The notes under the pieces: generated by a model
What the model was told of the DNA's origin: nothing
Database searches by the model: none
Seen by the model: only the letters and a program-made list of their open reading frames with translations
In this document: piece by piece, positions 62,836-64,000 of the stretch
Numbering within the stretch: the stretch's first letter is position 1
How the letters are laid out: each line of letters opens with the position of its first letter
Assembly (NCBI GenBank): GCA_964437365.1
Contig: CAYTGM010000007.1
Location: 124,001-188,000 of the forward strand
DNA: 64,000 nt
Origin: CAYTGM01 sp964437365
GTDB taxonomy: Bacteria > Sumerlaeota > Sumerlaeia > SLMS01
Direction: 5' to 3'
Made by a program: the position numbers and the translations under genes

Positions 62836-63094
62836 GCGATTGAGAGATGTCGAATCCATGAGTGGAGGATCGGCCCGGGCGAGTTTGCCCGGGTCGATGC
62901 TGTTTCGATTAGGCTTAAATAAGTGAAAATTGATTGGTTTTTAAAAGTGTGTCTGAATTAGGCGGAATAATCGAGCCATTCTCGGGCAATACTTGACACA
63001 GACGTTGAAATTCCGTGGTGTAACTTGAGAACTCTAGCACGTGAATAGCGCTTTTGGCGTTCATCATTTATCAATAAGCACGGAATTCCGCCGA
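62836..63094. other. Intergenic region with hairpin 62869-62898
   Basis: About 259 bases. A stem CCCGGGC (62874-62880)/GCCCGGG (62887-62893), extended by ATCGG-type pairing to 62869-62898, lies 35 bp after the previous stop and probably ends transcription. The remaining part should hold the promoter for the next gene. Confidence 0.55.
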
Positions 63095-64000
63095 TGGGAA
63101 ACTACAGTCAAGATCTCGTAGAAGAGCTGATAAACAATTTAGATGCGCTGGATGTACTTGAACTCATCGATTATCACCCTGAATCCATTCAGATGGATGG
63201 TAATTCGATCAAGGCCTATTGTCCTCTCTGTCAGGACACGAGCGATCGTTATTTAACAGTCAATACAGTTGAAAAGACATTCCGCTCGGAGTCCCCAATG
63301 ATGCCTCCTCAAACGGGCAATATTGTGGATCTTTATTCCAGAGCGCGTCGAATCGGGTTTGATGAAGCGGTATCAGAGCTAGCAGACGAATTCGGAATTC
63401 TTCTGGTCGATAAGAAGAAATCGACGGAAGAGATTATAGATGAGGCGGAGTCGATCGTTGCCGACGCCAAGACGGGTGAAGAAGACCGTGAAGTTCGGCT
63501 CCAGGAGGCAGAAAAGTATTACACGATGATCCTGAAGAAAGATCCGGAGAACCGCCGGGCTCTGGAAGGGATTGTTAAGATCAGATTGGTACAGGCAAAC
63601 CCAATGACTCTGGGTCCCGCCGTGAAGCAACTGATCCAACTGGATAAAGCCAAAGGCAATAACGAGAGCATCATTCGTATAGCTCACGACCATCTCGAGA
63701 TTGTGCCTTCCGATCTTGAAGTACAGGACGAACTGGCTCAGGCCTATGCTCGCTCGGAGAACCATGAGGACGCGGCTAATGTCTGGTGGGAGTGTGCTGC
63801 CTATGCAAAACGGGCTGGAATGGTGAATGAGGCGATCGAGTATTACAAGAATGTCGCAAGGCTTCCTGGCTATACAGAAAAAGGTTTAGACAAGCTCATC
63901 GATTTTCTCAAGGAAGAAGGTCGCCCAGACGATGCAAAGAAGATCATCCAGGATCTTGTAGACAGCCTCAAGAATGAAAAGCAGTATCGCAAGGCGAGCA
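63095..64000 (+). CDS. Half CHC2-like zinc-finger plus TPR protein (3' end cut by window edge)
   Basis: The frame begins with ATG 63095 and remains open for 302 codons to the window end. Residues 40-103 resemble the DnaG CHC2 zinc finger: AYCPLCQDTSDRYLTVN, then GNIVDLYSRARRIGFDEAVS, ELADEFGI. Only the first zinc pair (C43, C46) is present; the second pair is replaced by FRSESP. The second part (about 105-302) is helical and resembles TPR repeats (AEKYYTMILKKDPENRRALE, YARSENHEDAANVWWECAAY). It could be a scaffold using a primase-derived domain. Full length is unknown. Confidence 0.72.

Noticed and set aside
1..64000. tRNA and rRNA genes
   Set aside because: No cloverleaf or conserved rRNA segment was recognised by eye; a covariance search would be needed to exclude a missed tRNA.

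Overview
The window looks like chromosomal DNA of a Gram-negative-type (diderm) bacterium with moderate GC content. Evidence is prepilin-like proteins, an O-antigen ligase-type polymerase, LipB, ClpS, an HlyD-type membrane fusion protein and many secreted proteins with Sec signals. Starts are a mix of ATG, GTG and TTG. FG-GAP/DNRLRE/golvesin-like secreted proteins, an ECF sigma/FecR pair, DUF1573 and unusual zinc-ribbon proteins suggest a little-studied lineage (PVC, Hydrogenedentes, Sumerlaeota or Poribacteria-like). This is an impression only; no rRNA or other diagnostic marker is present.

Layout. 0-2 kb: a truncated xdhC-like gene and an ABC-2-like membrane protein. 2.1-3.9 kb: a secreted class A beta-lactamase-fold serine hydrolase. 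4.3-14.4 kb: a minus-strand block with two giant PilX-like proteins, PilV- and PilW-like minor pseudopilins, an ECF sigma factor, a FecR-type regulator, a G-type pseudopilin and a large FG-GAP surface protein. This is the best candidate for an undescribed surface system. 14.8-22.1 kb: an HlyD-type protein with an unrecognised 12-or-so-TM partner, an O-antigen ligase-like protein and two unknown membrane proteins. 22.1-25 kb: purD-pyrR-thioredoxin-like operon. 25-32 kb: methyltransferase, DinB, c-di-AMP phosphodiesterase-like PgpH/phoH, MscS. 32.2-33.2 kb: a gene-free kilobase with a large imperfect inverted repeat. 33-41 kb: secreted proteins, a GH1 glucosidase, lipB and a tandem pair of unknown anchored proteins. 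41.3-45.5 kb: moaB, clpS, gph, small zinc-ribbon proteins and a SPOUT-type RNA methyltransferase. 45.9-49.5 kb: an ABC exporter operon. 49.9-53.6 kb: zinc ribbon, fdhD and a YdeP-type molybdopterin oxidoreductase. 53.6-55.3 kb: a REP-associated tyrosine transposase (RAYT) between two 342-bp direct repeats built from REP palindromes. 55.4-61.8 kb: SDR, larE and a DUF1573-rhodanese-MauE-like-membrane protein-thiE operon. 62-64 kb: a divergent pseudopilin and a truncated gene joining a half zinc-finger of primase type to TPR-like repeats.

Functional links. Molybdenum-enzyme functions recur (xdhC, moaB, fdhD, YdeP-type oxidoreductase) but are dispersed. The pseudopilin block and the isolated pseudopilin at 62 kb share C-terminal sequence, so a dedicated secretion or pilus machine probably lies elsewhere in the genome. 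All functional calls rest on motif recognition by eye; no database search was run.
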